This document shows, piece after piece, positions 49,835 to 58,804 of a stretch of DNA of 64,000 nt. The notes beneath the pieces were generated by a model. It did not search any database. It saw only the letters and a list, made by a program, of their open reading frames with translations, and was not told the DNA's origin. The DNA is from an uncultured Candidatus Saccharibacteria bacterium (GTDB taxonomy: Bacteria; Patescibacteriota; Saccharimonadia; Saccharimonadales; Saccharimonadaceae), in NCBI GenBank assembly GCA_937906385.1, contig CALCYQ010000004.1, positions 248,001 through 312,000 of the forward strand, in the 5' to 3' direction. Both the position numbers and the translations under genes were made by a program. Position 1 is the stretch's first letter. Each line of letters starts with the position of its first letter.

Positions 49835-50818
49835 ATGCAGCCAAACTATTTCTATGGCGCGACTCAGCCGCAAAATAAAGCGAATTATCAATATCAGCAA
49901 TCTTCCAACAACCCTGAGCCGAAACCTAGCAAAACCCACATCGTCATCTATATCTTGCTGTCGCTCGTTATTGCCAGCCTCATCGTTTATATCTTAGTCG
50001 ACAAGCTCATCTTTACAAAGAGCGTAGTCACCACCGTCGAAGATTCCAATACACGCGCCGACATGATTCCGCTCACCGATATCGAGAAATCCGGCGTCGA
50101 GCTCAAAGATGCCCTTGCTGGCCGCATTTTTACCGTCGACTCCACCTACCACCAATACATCAAATTCACCTCCAACGAAAAATACGAATTCCATTACTGG
50201 CGCAAACCCGGCGAAGACCCATACTACCTCGTTCCCAGCATCGATAATGGCAAATTTACCGTAGAAGGAACCACTATTAAATTAAGTAGTGGCGACGCTT
50301 TTAAAGTTGTCCATAATTACCTTGTCAAGACTGCCAGCAGCCTCTCAAACAACGACAATACTATTTATTTCGACAATTATTCCCTCCCGCAAACCTCCCA
50401 GCTCTTCGACGAAGCTCTCACAGCTTATATTGAAAAAATCCGCAAGGCCGATCCAAATCTTGCCAAAGTTGAGCTCGCCCGCGTTAGTTTCGACTATCTC
50501 ACTTGCTCCGCCGACCAAAAGCAAATTTCCGATCCAGACAACGATTTCATCTGCGTCGGCAACTATGCTTATTACTTCAACACCACTAGCACGAATAAAC
50601 TCATCGAAGAAAATCCAGATTACCATAACTTCCACGATATTATCATTCATGAAGAAGACTACCGCCGTTTTAGTTTCAACCATATCTACACCGACACTGC
50701 CCTCGCCGCCATCTATAACCGCAGTCCATTTACTATACACGTCAACACCGACCACTCCTTCCGTGTTACTAATATCAAAGACGATTACAAACTCGAACAC
50801 ACCGATGATATCGAGTAA
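49835..50818 (+). CDS. membrane-anchored hypothetical protein
   Basis: The 327-residue protein has a Gln/Asn-rich N-terminus (YQYQQSSNNPEPKPSK), a membrane helix at about 37-60 (IVIYILLSLVIASLIVYIL) and an outer domain with two Cys. The plan resembles the proteins at 16963 and 18007, but I see no clear sequence match. ATG 49835 lies 8 nt after TAAAAT in an extended TGCTAAAAT box with no Shine-Dalgarno site; earlier in-frame starts run into tRNA-Gly. Function unknown. Confidence 0.65.
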   Translation: MQPNYFYGATQPQNKANYQYQQSSNNPEPKPSKTHIVIYILLSLVIASLIVYILVDKLIFTKSVVTTVEDSNTRADMIPLTDIEKSGVELKDALAGRIFTVDSTYHQYIKFTSNEKYEFHYWRKPGEDPYYLVPSIDNGKFTVEGTTIKLSSGDAFKVVHNYLVKTASSLSNNDNTIYFDNYSLPQTSQLFDEALTAYIEKIRKADPNLAKVELARVSFDYLTCSADQKQISDPDNDFICVGNYAYYFNTTSTNKLIEENPDYHNFHDIIIHEEDYRRFSFNHIYTDTALAAIYNRSPFTIHVNTDHSFRVTNIKDDYKLEHTDDIE

Positions 50819-50859
50819 GCACTTGCATTTTAAACGCTTTTGTGATATAATAGACAGAT

Positions 50860-51585
50860 ATGAAGTTGTCTCGCTATAAACACGATTCTGACGTTTCTTA
50901 CGCACTTGGCGCCACACTAGTTTACGAACTTCTTAAGACTCATCCGGAACTTATCCGGCGCGTCTTTTTACGCAAAGGCACCAAGCCCGGCGATGATCTC
51001 ACTACTCTTCTCGAAAATCTCAAAGCTCGCCATATCGAAATCATCGAAACTTCCAAAGCATTCAACGTGCTCGATGCTAAAGATAGCTGTTTGCTAATTG
51101 CCGAATTCCAAAAGCCGACCGAACAACTCTCTATTTCCCCAGACGCGCCACATCTTGTGCTCGTCAATCCATCAGACGCCGGCAATCTCGGCACCATCAT
51201 GCGCAGCGCTGCCGCATTTGGCTTCCAAAACATCGCCATTGTCACACCGGCCGTCGATTATCTCAATCCCAAAACTATTCGTGCATCAATGGGCGCCGTC
51301 TTTCACTTAAACATTCAGGAATTCGCTTCTTTCGACGCTTATTACATCAGTCAACCCACTCGCACTCTCTATGCCTTCATGCTCGACGAGACCGCCGTCA
51401 AACTGCCAGATTTGCATCCAACCGGCCAAAACTTCGCCCTCATTTTCGGCAATGAAGCCTCTGGCTTACCAAAAAGCCTCGTCGCTATCGCGCAGCCCGT
51501 TTTTATCCCGCAAAGCTCAAACGTCGATAGTCTCAATCTATCCGTCGCCACTAGCATCGCGCTCTATCAATTCCGTCAAAAATAG
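50860..51585 (+). CDS. SpoU/TrmH-family RNA 2'-O-methyltransferase
   Basis: The 241-residue protein has an N-terminal substrate-binding part and the knotted SPOUT domain with NPSDAGNLGTIMRSAAAFG (motif 1), ALIFGNEASGLP (motif 2) and SLNLSVATSIALYQF (motif 3). It methylates ribose in rRNA or tRNA using SAM; the exact target (for example 23S G2251 by RlmB) cannot be told. TATAAT ends eight bases before the ATG, no Shine-Dalgarno site. Confidence 0.9.
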   Translation: MKLSRYKHDSDVSYALGATLVYELLKTHPELIRRVFLRKGTKPGDDLTTLLENLKARHIEIIETSKAFNVLDAKDSCLLIAEFQKPTEQLSISPDAPHLVLVNPSDAGNLGTIMRSAAAFGFQNIAIVTPAVDYLNPKTIRASMGAVFHLNIQEFASFDAYYISQPTRTLYAFMLDETAVKLPDLHPTGQNFALIFGNEASGLPKSLVAIAQPVFIPQSSNVDSLNLSVATSIALYQFRQK

Positions 51586-51611
51586 CCCCCTTTCGGGGGA
51601 TATTTTTTAAT
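51584..51611 (+). terminator. terminator of the methyltransferase gene
   Basis: GCCCCC-TTT-CGGGGGA hairpin then TATTTTTTA; overlaps the 3' end of the convergent gene. Confidence 0.82.
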
Positions 51612-52704
51612 CTACTTTTTCTGGGCCGTCATCTTCTGGCACTTCATCATCGCCCTCGAGCAACTCAATCGTAATCTTTTCGTGCACTTTTCCGTCATCG
51701 CGCAGCTTTTGCATCATATTGTTAAACCAATCAAAGCGAATCCAAATCGACTGATAACTTACTGTCGTATCAGTCCTGTCGACTAATTTTACAAAATAAT
51801 AGCCATCGCCACTCTTCGAAACAAAGCGCTGCGACACATCGCCAACATCGCCCAATTGCGATGCCACCATTGCACGCCCACCGTCCAAATTCGCATATTC
51901 AACCGAATCAACTTCTTCGAGCGCAATTGTCTTGTTGTTAGCAAACTCATTGGCAACCTTCTTCATGTCATTATTATTTTCGGCCAACATTTCTTCTATC
52001 TGGTCAGCTAACTCTTTCGCATCCTTGTCTAATTCGGCCGAAACTTTCTTTCGCGCCAGCGACAACATAATCAATCGACGATACTCTTTAATACTTAGCC
52101 CGAAATTATCTTTCACAATACCCTCAAACGCCTCGTCGCTACGCAATTCGCCGTCAATCGTCTTATGCTCCGTGATTACTTCGTCTATTTCTTCCTCAGA
52201 AACTTCTTTGCCGATTTCTTTTAGCTTCGCCATTGCGTAACTATAATCCTCTGCGTCCGTCAACGCCTGGCGCATAAATTGACGGCGCTCCTTTTCTGCC
52301 TCGTCCGTATCGCCTAATTCGCCCTGTTGGCGTTCAACCGAACGAATTGAACTGCGATAAAGCATCAAATAATCACTAAACCGCACCTTTACGTCATCTA
52401 CATCCGCTACCGACAATGGAATCGTGCGCGTAAAGCGGTACATCACCTCGCTAGTATTAAGCGATTTATATAATTGCACCCAGCCCACTAAAACAAACAT
52501 GATAATCGCCACTAGGCCAATCGCAATCGCATTAATAATTAAGCGATGTTTCGCATATTGGAAAGGATATTTGAATTTCTTACCTTTCGCCAAAATCTCA
52601 TCGCGGCTTTCTTCGATATTTTGCTGCGTGATATTTTGCTTCTTGGCTTTTTCTTCGCGACGCGCTTCGCGCTTTTCGTTGATTTTATCTTTAATTTTAC
52701 TCAT
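51607..52704 (-). CDS. membrane-anchored SurA/PrsA-like chaperone
   Basis: The 365-residue protein has a very charged N-terminus (KINEKREARREEKAKK), a membrane helix at about 53-75, a helical SurA-N-like chaperone region and a short C-terminal rotamase-like part (KSGDGYYFVKLVDRTDT). It probably helps exported proteins fold. The parvulin domain seems reduced, so isomerase activity is doubtful. ATG 52704 overlaps the PH-protein gene by 8 nt; an earlier start at 52722 is possible. Confidence 0.75.
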   Translation of the reverse strand: MSKIKDKINEKREARREEKAKKQNITQQNIEESRDEILAKGKKFKYPFQYAKHRLIINAIAIGLVAIIMFVLVGWVQLYKSLNTSEVMYRFTRTIPLSVADVDDVKVRFSDYLMLYRSSIRSVERQQGELGDTDEAEKERRQFMRQALTDAEDYSYAMAKLKEIGKEVSEEEIDEVITEHKTIDGELRSDEAFEGIVKDNFGLSIKEYRRLIMLSLARKKVSAELDKDAKELADQIEEMLAENNNDMKKVANEFANNKTIALEEVDSVEYANLDGGRAMVASQLGDVGDVSQRFVSKSGDGYYFVKLVDRTDTTVSYQSIWIRFDWFNNMMQKLRDDGKVHEKITIELLEGDDEVPEDDGPEKVD

Positions 52705-53191
52705 GTGAACCTTTCCGTGCATTATGTACGGCGTCTTCTAATTCATTATACACTGTTTCAGGCTTGCTTACCGCGCTGAGGATAAGGTCTCCCGCGCCCG
52801 TCTGCACCAAAATCGTGCCATAATTAAACATCGTTGCAAACATCCCATGGACGCCAAACGAACTACTCTGAATCTTATCTAAATCTAGATCTACCACCGT
52901 CTTCGTAAAGAATCCCTTTTGACGCACCTGGCGCAAACGTTGATTTGTAATCATATAGTAACTAAAATGCCACAAGATTAGACTCTTTAGAAAGCCAAAT
53001 AGACCAATCACGCCCACTCCGGCCCACACAAAATACATTTCATTCATGTCCCGCCACATCAACACAGGCAAATAGCCCAAGCCAATCAGCACTAGCATAA
53101 ACACAAAACCCTTCCATGCGGTCACAATGTGGCGCCGGAAAACAAATACCACTTCTTCACCGCTACGTTGGCCTTCAAAATCCATAAGCAT
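52697..53191 (-). CDS. bacterial PH-domain (YdbT-like) membrane protein
   Basis: The 164-residue protein has two membrane helices (GFVFMLVLIGLGYLPVL, FVWAGVGVIGLFGFLKSLI) and then the bPH2 pattern YYMITNQRLRQVRQKGFFTKTVVDLDLDKIQ. Such proteins sit in the membrane with the PH domain inside; their role is unclear, often linked to stress or secretion. It is co-translated with the SurA-like gene. There may be a start two residues later (MDFEG). Confidence 0.82.
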   Translation of the reverse strand: MLMDFEGQRSGEEVVFVFRRHIVTAWKGFVFMLVLIGLGYLPVLMWRDMNEMYFVWAGVGVIGLFGFLKSLILWHFSYYMITNQRLRQVRQKGFFTKTVVDLDLDKIQSSSFGVHGMFATMFNYGTILVQTGAGDLILSAVSKPETVYNELEDAVHNARKGSHE

Positions 53192-53206
53192 ATTATAACA
53201 TCAAAA

Positions 53207-53282
53207 TGGTGACCCGGGTGCGAGTCGAACGCACAACCTCCTCCTTAGGACGGAGTTGCTCTATCCATTGAGCTACCAGGCC
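53207..53282 (-). tRNA. tRNA-Arg (anticodon CCT)
   Basis: The 76-nt cloverleaf starts GGCCTGG and ends CCGGGTC-A-CCA with anticodon CCT in loop GTCCTAA. It reads AGG. CCA is encoded. Confidence 0.94.
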
Positions 53283-53302
53283 ACTTATCTGTATTCTACC
53301 AT

Positions 53303-53794
53303 CTATCGGCGCGTAAATAAACCGCGCAACAATGCCACACCCGCAATCGTTGAAATGCTAATAACCCCCGCATACGCGCCCCATTCTGGGATTTTTATCT
53401 CATTCTTTAGCGCTTGCTTCATTACTAGGCGATATCCATATCGCGTCGAACCTTCGATCTCGCCCAAAAAGTAACCATCAATACCGCTCACTTGTTTGAA
53501 CTCATAGTCATGACCTTTATCGAGCGCCAGCCAAACTTTTTCGTAACCGTTATCGTTCGTCAAAGCAAAATCCTCATATAGCTCACCATCACGCCAAAGT
53601 TGCATTTCGATCTTCTCTGGCTTTTCCGCTCCCTCATCAATTATCCATTCCGCCACGATTTTCACGCTCGCAAAACTTGCGCTATTTCTATCGTCAATAT
53701 CAATCTTCGTCGCGCTGGTATTTTTTATCAAAAACAAAGCACTCAAAATCAGCATCCCCGCCAGAATCATCCCAAATACACATTTCCGCTTCAT
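53303..53794 (-). CDS. Cna-B-type surface protein with sorting-like C-terminus
   Basis: The 163-residue protein has an N-terminal membrane segment (FGMILAGMLILSALFLI), one Cna-B-like beta domain (VKIVAEWIIDE ... IEMQLWRDGELYEDFAL ... YEFKQVSGIDGYF), a motif IPEWG, a hydrophobic helix and RGLFTRR at the end. The IPEWG-helix-Arg order resembles a cell-wall sorting signal, though IPEWG is not a standard one. It could be an ancillary pilin or anchor for the sortase at 33305. A TTG 12 nt earlier is an alternative start. Confidence 0.65.
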   Translation of the reverse strand: MKRKCVFGMILAGMLILSALFLIKNTSATKIDIDDRNSASFASVKIVAEWIIDEGAEKPEKIEMQLWRDGELYEDFALTNDNGYEKVWLALDKGHDYEFKQVSGIDGYFLGEIEGSTRYGYRLVMKQALKNEIKIPEWGAYAGVISISTIAGVALLRGLFTRR

Positions 53795-53875
53795 TTTTAT
53801 GTTCAATTTTCTATCTTGACTATATCCATTTACAGCTTAAGCTTATTTTAGGAAAAAGTCAAATTCACATCAAAA

Positions 53876-53901
53876 AGCCACCCCGAAAGGCGGCTTTTTT
53901 A
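53876..53901 (-). terminator. terminator of ndk
   Basis: GCCGCC-TTTC-GGGGTGGC hairpin then TTTTTGATG on the minus strand. Confidence 0.8.
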
Positions 53902-53903
53902 AG

Positions 53904-54527
53904 TTAGCGTGTAAAACGTTCAGACAGGGTCTTGTAGATTTGAATCTCTTCCGGCTTAAACCAATAGGAAACTTCCTGCTCGGCTTCTTCAACGTTGCCC
54001 GAAGCGTGAATTAAGTTCGCCACGCCTTCGTTACGTGCATCCGCATAACCGAAGCTAACGTGCGCATAATCACCACGAATCGTACCCATATCAGCCGCCA
54101 TTGGCTCGGTCGAACCGACAATTTTGCGTACTACTGGAATTGCCTCTACGCCCTCGAGTACCATTGCAATCACTGGGCCTGAAGTCATAAAGTTCACCAC
54201 GAGATCAAAGGCTTTCTGACCGCGACGCGAAACCATTTTCGAAATCTCTTCGTAGTGATGGTAATAATGATCTTTGTCCGGATTGACCATCTTGGTCGCC
54301 ACAATCTTCAAACCAACGCGCTCAAAACGGCTTAAAATTTCGCCGACAATCCCACGCTGCACGGCGTCTGGCTTAAAGATAATCAGCGTGCGCTGAATTA
54401 AGCCATCTGGATTGTTCATCTTATTAAAGCCGACGTTCGCGGCCGTTACTGCCACTGCAGCCGATTTCTCTGCGGCTTTTGCAATTTTCTTCTTTTCGTC
54501 CACCTTAGCATCTTTTTTATCTGCCAT
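53904..54527 (-). CDS. ndk: nucleoside diphosphate kinase with N-terminal extension
   Basis: The enzyme shuttles phosphate between nucleoside di- and triphosphates via a phospho-His. The 207-residue protein has QRTLIIFKPDAVQRGIVGEIL and the active-site NLIHASGNVEEAEQE (the usual Ser-Asp after His is Ser-Gly here), plus MGTIRGDYA. A Lys/Ala-rich extension of about 45 residues precedes the normal start, and the C-terminus is also longer. GGGAG 7 nt before ATG 54527 supports that start. Confidence 0.9.
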   Translation of the reverse strand: MADKKDAKVDEKKKIAKAAEKSAAVAVTAANVGFNKMNNPDGLIQRTLIIFKPDAVQRGIVGEILSRFERVGLKIVATKMVNPDKDHYYHHYEEISKMVSRRGQKAFDLVVNFMTSGPVIAMVLEGVEAIPVVRKIVGSTEPMAADMGTIRGDYAHVSFGYADARNEGVANLIHASGNVEEAEQEVSYWFKPEEIQIYKTLSERFTR

Positions 54528-54555
54528 TGTTTTCTCCCTTTTTGCCATTATATAC

Positions 54556-54580
54556 CAAAAAGCCCCATTTGAGGGGCTTA
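54556..54580 (-). terminator. terminator of the divergent pilin gene
   Basis: GCCCC-TCAAAT-GGGGC hairpin then TTTTTGG on the minus strand. Confidence 0.8.
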
Positions 54581-54589
54581 TCTGTTATT

Positions 54590-55096
54590 TTAGTGATTAT
54601 CGTTGCAAGCAATCCCGCCGCTCTCGAGGCGATACATGATGGCATATTGGCGTTCGCCAGTGCCTTTTTGGACTGTTCCTTCATCATCGCCACAAGATGC
54701 ATACGTATAAACATAGAACGTATGGTCTAATTTACTACCGCCCGCAAACGTCGACGAAGCCGAGCTATTTAGGCTCCCTACGTAGCGCATTTTATACGTC
54801 GTGCCATCCGGGTCGGCAAATTGCACACTGTCTCCACATGAATAGTTAATCCCATCCGTCGTCGAACAGTCGGCATCAATATAACGTCTTACGAAATTCT
54901 TATCCGTACTCCCCTTATTCCACGGCGTTTTGCCATTATTATTCGTTTGATAAGTATTTGCCGCCACGATAACTCTCGCTAAGTCATCCATACGCTGCGT
55001 ATCGCGTTGACTTGTTTGCAACCCGCCCACGCTCGATGAAAGTGGCGACATTAATGCGCTCACTAAGATAATAATCATCTCCAAGAAATATGTCAT
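54590..55096 (-). CDS. divergent pilin-like protein without a prepilin leader
   Basis: The 168-residue protein matches the pilin at 56900 along its length (TNNNGKTPW..., GDRQYA-like TGERQYAIMYRLE, and the same end CNDNH), but its N-terminus reads MTYFLEMIIILVSALMSPL with no basic leader or GF(T/S) cleavage site. It thus should not be cut by PilD in the normal way. GGGAGG lies 4 nt before the ATG, so it is clearly translated. It may be a minor pilus part or a specialised relative. Confidence 0.75.
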   Translation of the reverse strand: MTYFLEMIIILVSALMSPLSSSVGGLQTSQRDTQRMDDLARVIVAANTYQTNNNGKTPWNKGSTDKNFVRRYIDADCSTTDGINYSCGDSVQFADPDGTTYKMRYVGSLNSSASSTFAGGSKLDHTFYVYTYASCGDDEGTVQKGTGERQYAIMYRLESGGIACNDNH

Positions 55097-55116
55097 TTAG
55101 CCTCCCTTTTTTCTTA

Positions 55117-56052
55117 TTATTTTACATCACTATGAAATTTGTCGTGAATTTCTTTCAAATGCGGATCCGTCACGTGCGTATAGATCTGTGTCGTTGAAAT
55201 ATTTGCGTGCCCAAGCAAGGATTGCACCGAACGCAAATCCGCCCCATTCATCAATAAGTCCGTCGCAAACGAATGACGCAAAGTGTGTGGCGTCACATGT
55301 TTCGTAATCCCCGCTGCCCGCACATATTTGTTAATAATCCGCTCCACGCTCCGTGGCGACAAGCGCCGATAATTCCCATTTGTTCCCGTCATCGGCTGAT
55401 TGCGCGAATTATTTAAAAATAGCGCCGGCAAGCTATCTTTGCGTTCGTCCAGATAATCTTGTAAAGCATCCGCTGCTGACTGCGAAATAAACACCGGCCG
55501 ATCTTTCTGCCCTTTTCCACGCACTACAAACTCTTTGCGTTGCAAGTTTACGCTATCGCGATTTAAATTCGTCAGCTCCGAAATACGTAAGCCCGTCGAA
55601 AACAATAGCTCAAATATCGCCCGATCGCGCAGCCCATCTTCCGTATCAAGCGGAATCTCCGCCAAAATCCGGTCAATTTCATCTACGTGCAGGAATGTCA
55701 CTTGCGGCCGATGTGTTTTCGGTAATTCCACTAGCACTGGATCAAGTGATTTAATTCCTCGCTTTGCAAGATATTTCAAAAAACCGCGCAACGCAATTAG
55801 ATGATACGCTTGCGTCGTCACGGACAAACCTTTGTCGCGCTCTGTTTGATAACGATTCAGCCACAAGCGATACTTTCTCAGCCATTCCGCAGTAATATCC
55901 GCCGGTTTCAAATCATTATCCGGGTTCGTCTCCTCGCTAAATTCCAATATTCGCGACAAGCATAATTCGTAATTCCGCGTCGTATAACGACTGCGCCCAC
56001 TTTCAATCTCTAATGATTCCAGAAAATCGTTTATTAAATCGCCAACGTACAT
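55117..56052 (-). CDS. Xer-type tyrosine recombinase
   Basis: The 311-residue protein has a SAM-like N-terminal DNA-binding domain and the catalytic set: Arg in STGLRISELTNL, Lys in RGKGQKDRPVF, His-x-x-Arg in HTLRHSFATDLL, His in LLGHANISTTQIYTH with the nucleophile Tyr. It resembles XerC/XerD, which resolve chromosome dimers at dif. It starts at ATG 56052, 1-2 nt after the pilD stop, within the pilus gene cluster. Confidence 0.88.
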   Translation of the reverse strand: MYVGDLINDFLESLEIESGRSRYTTRNYELCLSRILEFSEETNPDNDLKPADITAEWLRKYRLWLNRYQTERDKGLSVTTQAYHLIALRGFLKYLAKRGIKSLDPVLVELPKTHRPQVTFLHVDEIDRILAEIPLDTEDGLRDRAIFELLFSTGLRISELTNLNRDSVNLQRKEFVVRGKGQKDRPVFISQSAADALQDYLDERKDSLPALFLNNSRNQPMTGTNGNYRRLSPRSVERIINKYVRAAGITKHVTPHTLRHSFATDLLMNGADLRSVQSLLGHANISTTQIYTHVTDPHLKEIHDKFHSDVK

Positions 56053-56053
56053 T

Positions 56054-56842
56054 TTAAACCACAATATACTTCAATATTACGTCGCTCAAGAAGAAAACCG
56101 TCAAAAACCCTAAGATTAGGAACGGGCCAAACGGCACTTTCGCCTTCCGATTTTTGTTTTTTATCGCTATCGGCAATACTACTACGCTACCAATCACATT
56201 CGAGGCAAACACACACATTAAACTCAGCCAAAAATTTCCCAACATCACCGCGAGCGGTAAGCATAAAATCCAATCTCCGCCACCTACCCAGCATTCGTGA
56301 CTAAGTTTATACATCAAGTAGTAAAAACCTGGCAATATTATTAACGAACCCGCAAATGACAACCAATCAATCGCAAAATCTGGCCATGCATTTAATACAA
56401 AATATATTATCGCCACGCCAAGCGCGCCCAACATCAGCGATGTTGGCAACTCGCACCACTTTGCGTCATAAATAAACAGGATCGTAAAAATCGTGAGTAA
56501 AACCAAAAACAGCCCAAATTTCACACATTCTACCGCATTTAAGCTAGTTAGACTTTCCTGCGTTGGCCATAACAAAAAACTCAACACAAATGCCACCGCT
56601 AATCCGACCTCGGCGAATATTTCCGCATAACCAATGCTCTTTTTACATTTACGGCATTTTCCACCCAACATCAGCCACGAAACAATCGGAATATTATCAT
56701 ACCACTGCAATTGGTACTTGCATTGCATGCAATGCGAAAATTTTGATTTATCTTTCTTGCGAATTCGCCATACTTGGCAACAAGCAAACGAGCCCAACAC
56801 GGCACCCAAAACAAACAATATTACCATCCACAGGAAATCCAT
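56054..56842 (-). CDS. pilD: prepilin peptidase / N-methyltransferase
   Basis: The 262-residue membrane protein has about seven helices. The cytoplasmic loop has two CxxC pairs (CMQCKYQ and CRKCKKS) and the catalytic aspartates lie in YDAKWCELPTS and GGGDWILCLP. It cuts leaders of the pilins at 56900 and 28419 and methylates the new N-terminus. TAGAAT ends six bases before the ATG (leaderless). Motifs are complete. Confidence 0.92.
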   Translation of the reverse strand: MDFLWMVILFVLGAVLGSFACCQVWRIRKKDKSKFSHCMQCKYQLQWYDNIPIVSWLMLGGKCRKCKKSIGYAEIFAEVGLAVAFVLSFLLWPTQESLTSLNAVECVKFGLFLVLLTIFTILFIYDAKWCELPTSLMLGALGVAIIYFVLNAWPDFAIDWLSFAGSLIILPGFYYLMYKLSHECWVGGGDWILCLPLAVMLGNFWLSLMCVFASNVIGSVVVLPIAIKNKNRKAKVPFGPFLILGFLTVFFLSDVILKYIVV

Positions 56843-56856
56843 AAGAATATTCTACC

Positions 56857-56886
56857 ATAAAAAAGAGGCCCCTTCTGGAGCCTCTT
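56857..56886 (-). terminator. terminator of the main pilin gene
   Basis: AAAAGAGGCTCC/GGGGCCTCTTTT stem around AGAA, then TTATGG on the minus strand. Confidence 0.85.
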
Positions 56887-56899
56887 TTAACCTCTAAGA

Positions 56900-57439
56900 T
56901 TAGTGGTTATCGTTGCAGGTAACAGCGCCACCTTCGAGCGTGTAGACCAAAGCGTATTGACGATCACCAGTACCCTTAAGGACTTGGTTCTCATCACCAC
57001 AGCCAGCGTTGCTGTAAACATAAATGATGTGAGTAACATCAGTTTCACTGCTGTTAGCATTATCATTTGTTCCGGTCAACTTACCTTTCGCGGTAAAGAT
57101 ATAGGTGGAACCATCTGGATCACGGAATTGATCCGAAGATTCGCTACAGGAGTAGTTCTTACCATCGGAAGTCGTACAAGTCTGATCAATATAGCGTTGA
57201 ACGAACTTGGTATCGGTCTTCGTTGGATCCTTCGACCATGGCGTGCGGCCACTGTTGTTGGTCTGGAAATCGTTTGCTGCAGTCAAGAAGCGCGAAATAT
57301 CATTCTCACGCTGCGTATTGCGCTGACTGCGCTGCAAAGCTGGCAAAGCGATAAATACCATCAAGAAGATCAAGCCCGCGATAGCAAGCACCAAGACCAC
57401 CTCAATGATCGTAAAGCCTTTTTTGTTTTTTGTAGTCAT
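56900..57439 (-). CDS. type IV pilin
   Basis: The 179-residue protein has a basic leader, prepilin site KKGFTIIEVV with Glu5, and the hydrophobic helix VVLVLAIAGLIFLMVFIALPAL. The globular part has cysteine pairs (CTTSDGKNYSC and CGDENQ...CNDNH). It is probably the main pilus subunit of this cluster. AAGGAG lies before the ATG. It has its own terminator, as expected of a highly expressed subunit. Confidence 0.92.
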   Translation of the reverse strand: MTTKNKKGFTIIEVVLVLAIAGLIFLMVFIALPALQRSQRNTQRENDISRFLTAANDFQTNNSGRTPWSKDPTKTDTKFVQRYIDQTCTTSDGKNYSCSESSDQFRDPDGSTYIFTAKGKLTGTNDNANSSETDVTHIIYVYSNAGCGDENQVLKGTGDRQYALVYTLEGGAVTCNDNH

Positions 57440-57604
57440 TTTATGCTCCTTTTTTATTTTTGCAACCAGTAATTGCCGTTTGGCTACTCAGATACCCACC
57501 GAGTGATTACCAATTGCAAAACTGCATTTACCTAAACTATACATAATTCTTATGCTAAAATCAAGCTTAATTTTTGACTAATTGTGGAAAAGTGTCTTTA
57601 TGTG

Positions 57605-58804
57605 TTAACCAATCGAGTTGACCAAGGAGTAAATCGGGAACAAAACACCACCTACCAAGAGACCAGCCACAATTGCAAGCATCACCATCATTAACGGCTC
57701 AATCATTGCCGAGATCGTCGCAATTTTTTCGTCGAGCTCATCCTCAAACACTTGCGCCGCCTTGCCGAGCATCTCATCCATCTTACCGGATTGCTCGCCA
57801 ATCGCCGCCATTTGATAGACCAATGGCTCAATATAATCTTTATCTTTCAAAGCCACCGATAGCGTCTTACCACCGCTTACCTCATCAGCTGCTTTCTGTA
57901 CCGATTCTTGTACTACTACGTTTGCAGTTGCTTCACCAGCAATCTCCATCGTATCAAGCACTGCCACGCCAGTTGCAAGCAGAATTTGCGAAATACGCGC
58001 AAAACGCGAGTTGTAAAGAATCCTAAATAGACCATTAAACAGCGGGACATTTAACTTAATCGTCGCCGACATATGTATACCCTGCTTTGTCTTTAAGAAT
58101 TGCCCGACACCTACTACAATCACACCAATAATAATCAAAACTAGCCACCACATCGACATAATAAAGTCCTTAATGGCTACCAAAGCCGCCGTCAATGCTG
58201 GCAATTCCTCACCCAAATCATCATACAAGCTCTCCACATGCGGCACAACCTCAATCATCATGTAGATAAATACGACCACAATCACAAACAAAGTTATTAA
58301 CGGCATTGTCATAGCGCTCTTGATTTTACCAAGCATGCGCTCATCTTTTTCTTCCTGATCCGCGATACGTTTCAAGCTGTTATCGAGCGTACCAGAAACC
58401 TCACCAGCACGAATCAACGAAAGATAGACTTTATTGAAGATATCTGGATGTTTCTCAAATGCATCACTTAAGCTTCGGCCAGCTTCCACGTTTGCCAAGA
58501 TTTCTTCAATCACCGATTGCATTGCTTTGTTACTCGTCTGCTCGGCTACCGTGCGCAAACCTTGCGAAATCGGCAAGCCTGCACCCACGAGCGTGGCGAA
58601 CTGGCGCGTAAAGTTAATGCGGTCTTTTGCGGTTACTTTATTCAGCTTATCCGCAATGCCGCCGCCCTCTTCACGAATACTATCTGGTACATATCCACGA
58701 TCCACCAAAAGCTTACCGGCCGTGCGCTCAGACTCCGCCTGAATCGTACCTTTAATAATTTTGCCAGTGCCCTGCTCTTTGGCTTTGTAGATATATCGTC
58801 TCAT
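57605..58804 (-). CDS. pilC: type IV pilus inner-membrane platform protein
   Basis: The 399-residue protein has the GspF/PilC pattern: RQFATLVGAGLPISQGLRTV twice (second copy ISQILLATGVAVLDTMEI), and three membrane helices at about 170-190, 220-245 and 370-390. It is the platform on which the pilus motor turns. It overlaps pilT by 4 nt. Length is normal. Confidence 0.93.
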   Translation of the reverse strand: MRRYIYKAKEQGTGKIIKGTIQAESERTAGKLLVDRGYVPDSIREEGGGIADKLNKVTAKDRINFTRQFATLVGAGLPISQGLRTVAEQTSNKAMQSVIEEILANVEAGRSLSDAFEKHPDIFNKVYLSLIRAGEVSGTLDNSLKRIADQEEKDERMLGKIKSAMTMPLITLFVIVVVFIYMMIEVVPHVESLYDDLGEELPALTAALVAIKDFIMSMWWLVLIIIGVIVVGVGQFLKTKQGIHMSATIKLNVPLFNGLFRILYNSRFARISQILLATGVAVLDTMEIAGEATANVVVQESVQKAADEVSGGKTLSVALKDKDYIEPLVYQMAAIGEQSGKMDEMLGKAAQVFEDELDEKIATISAMIEPLMMVMLAIVAGLLVGGVLFPIYSLVNSIG

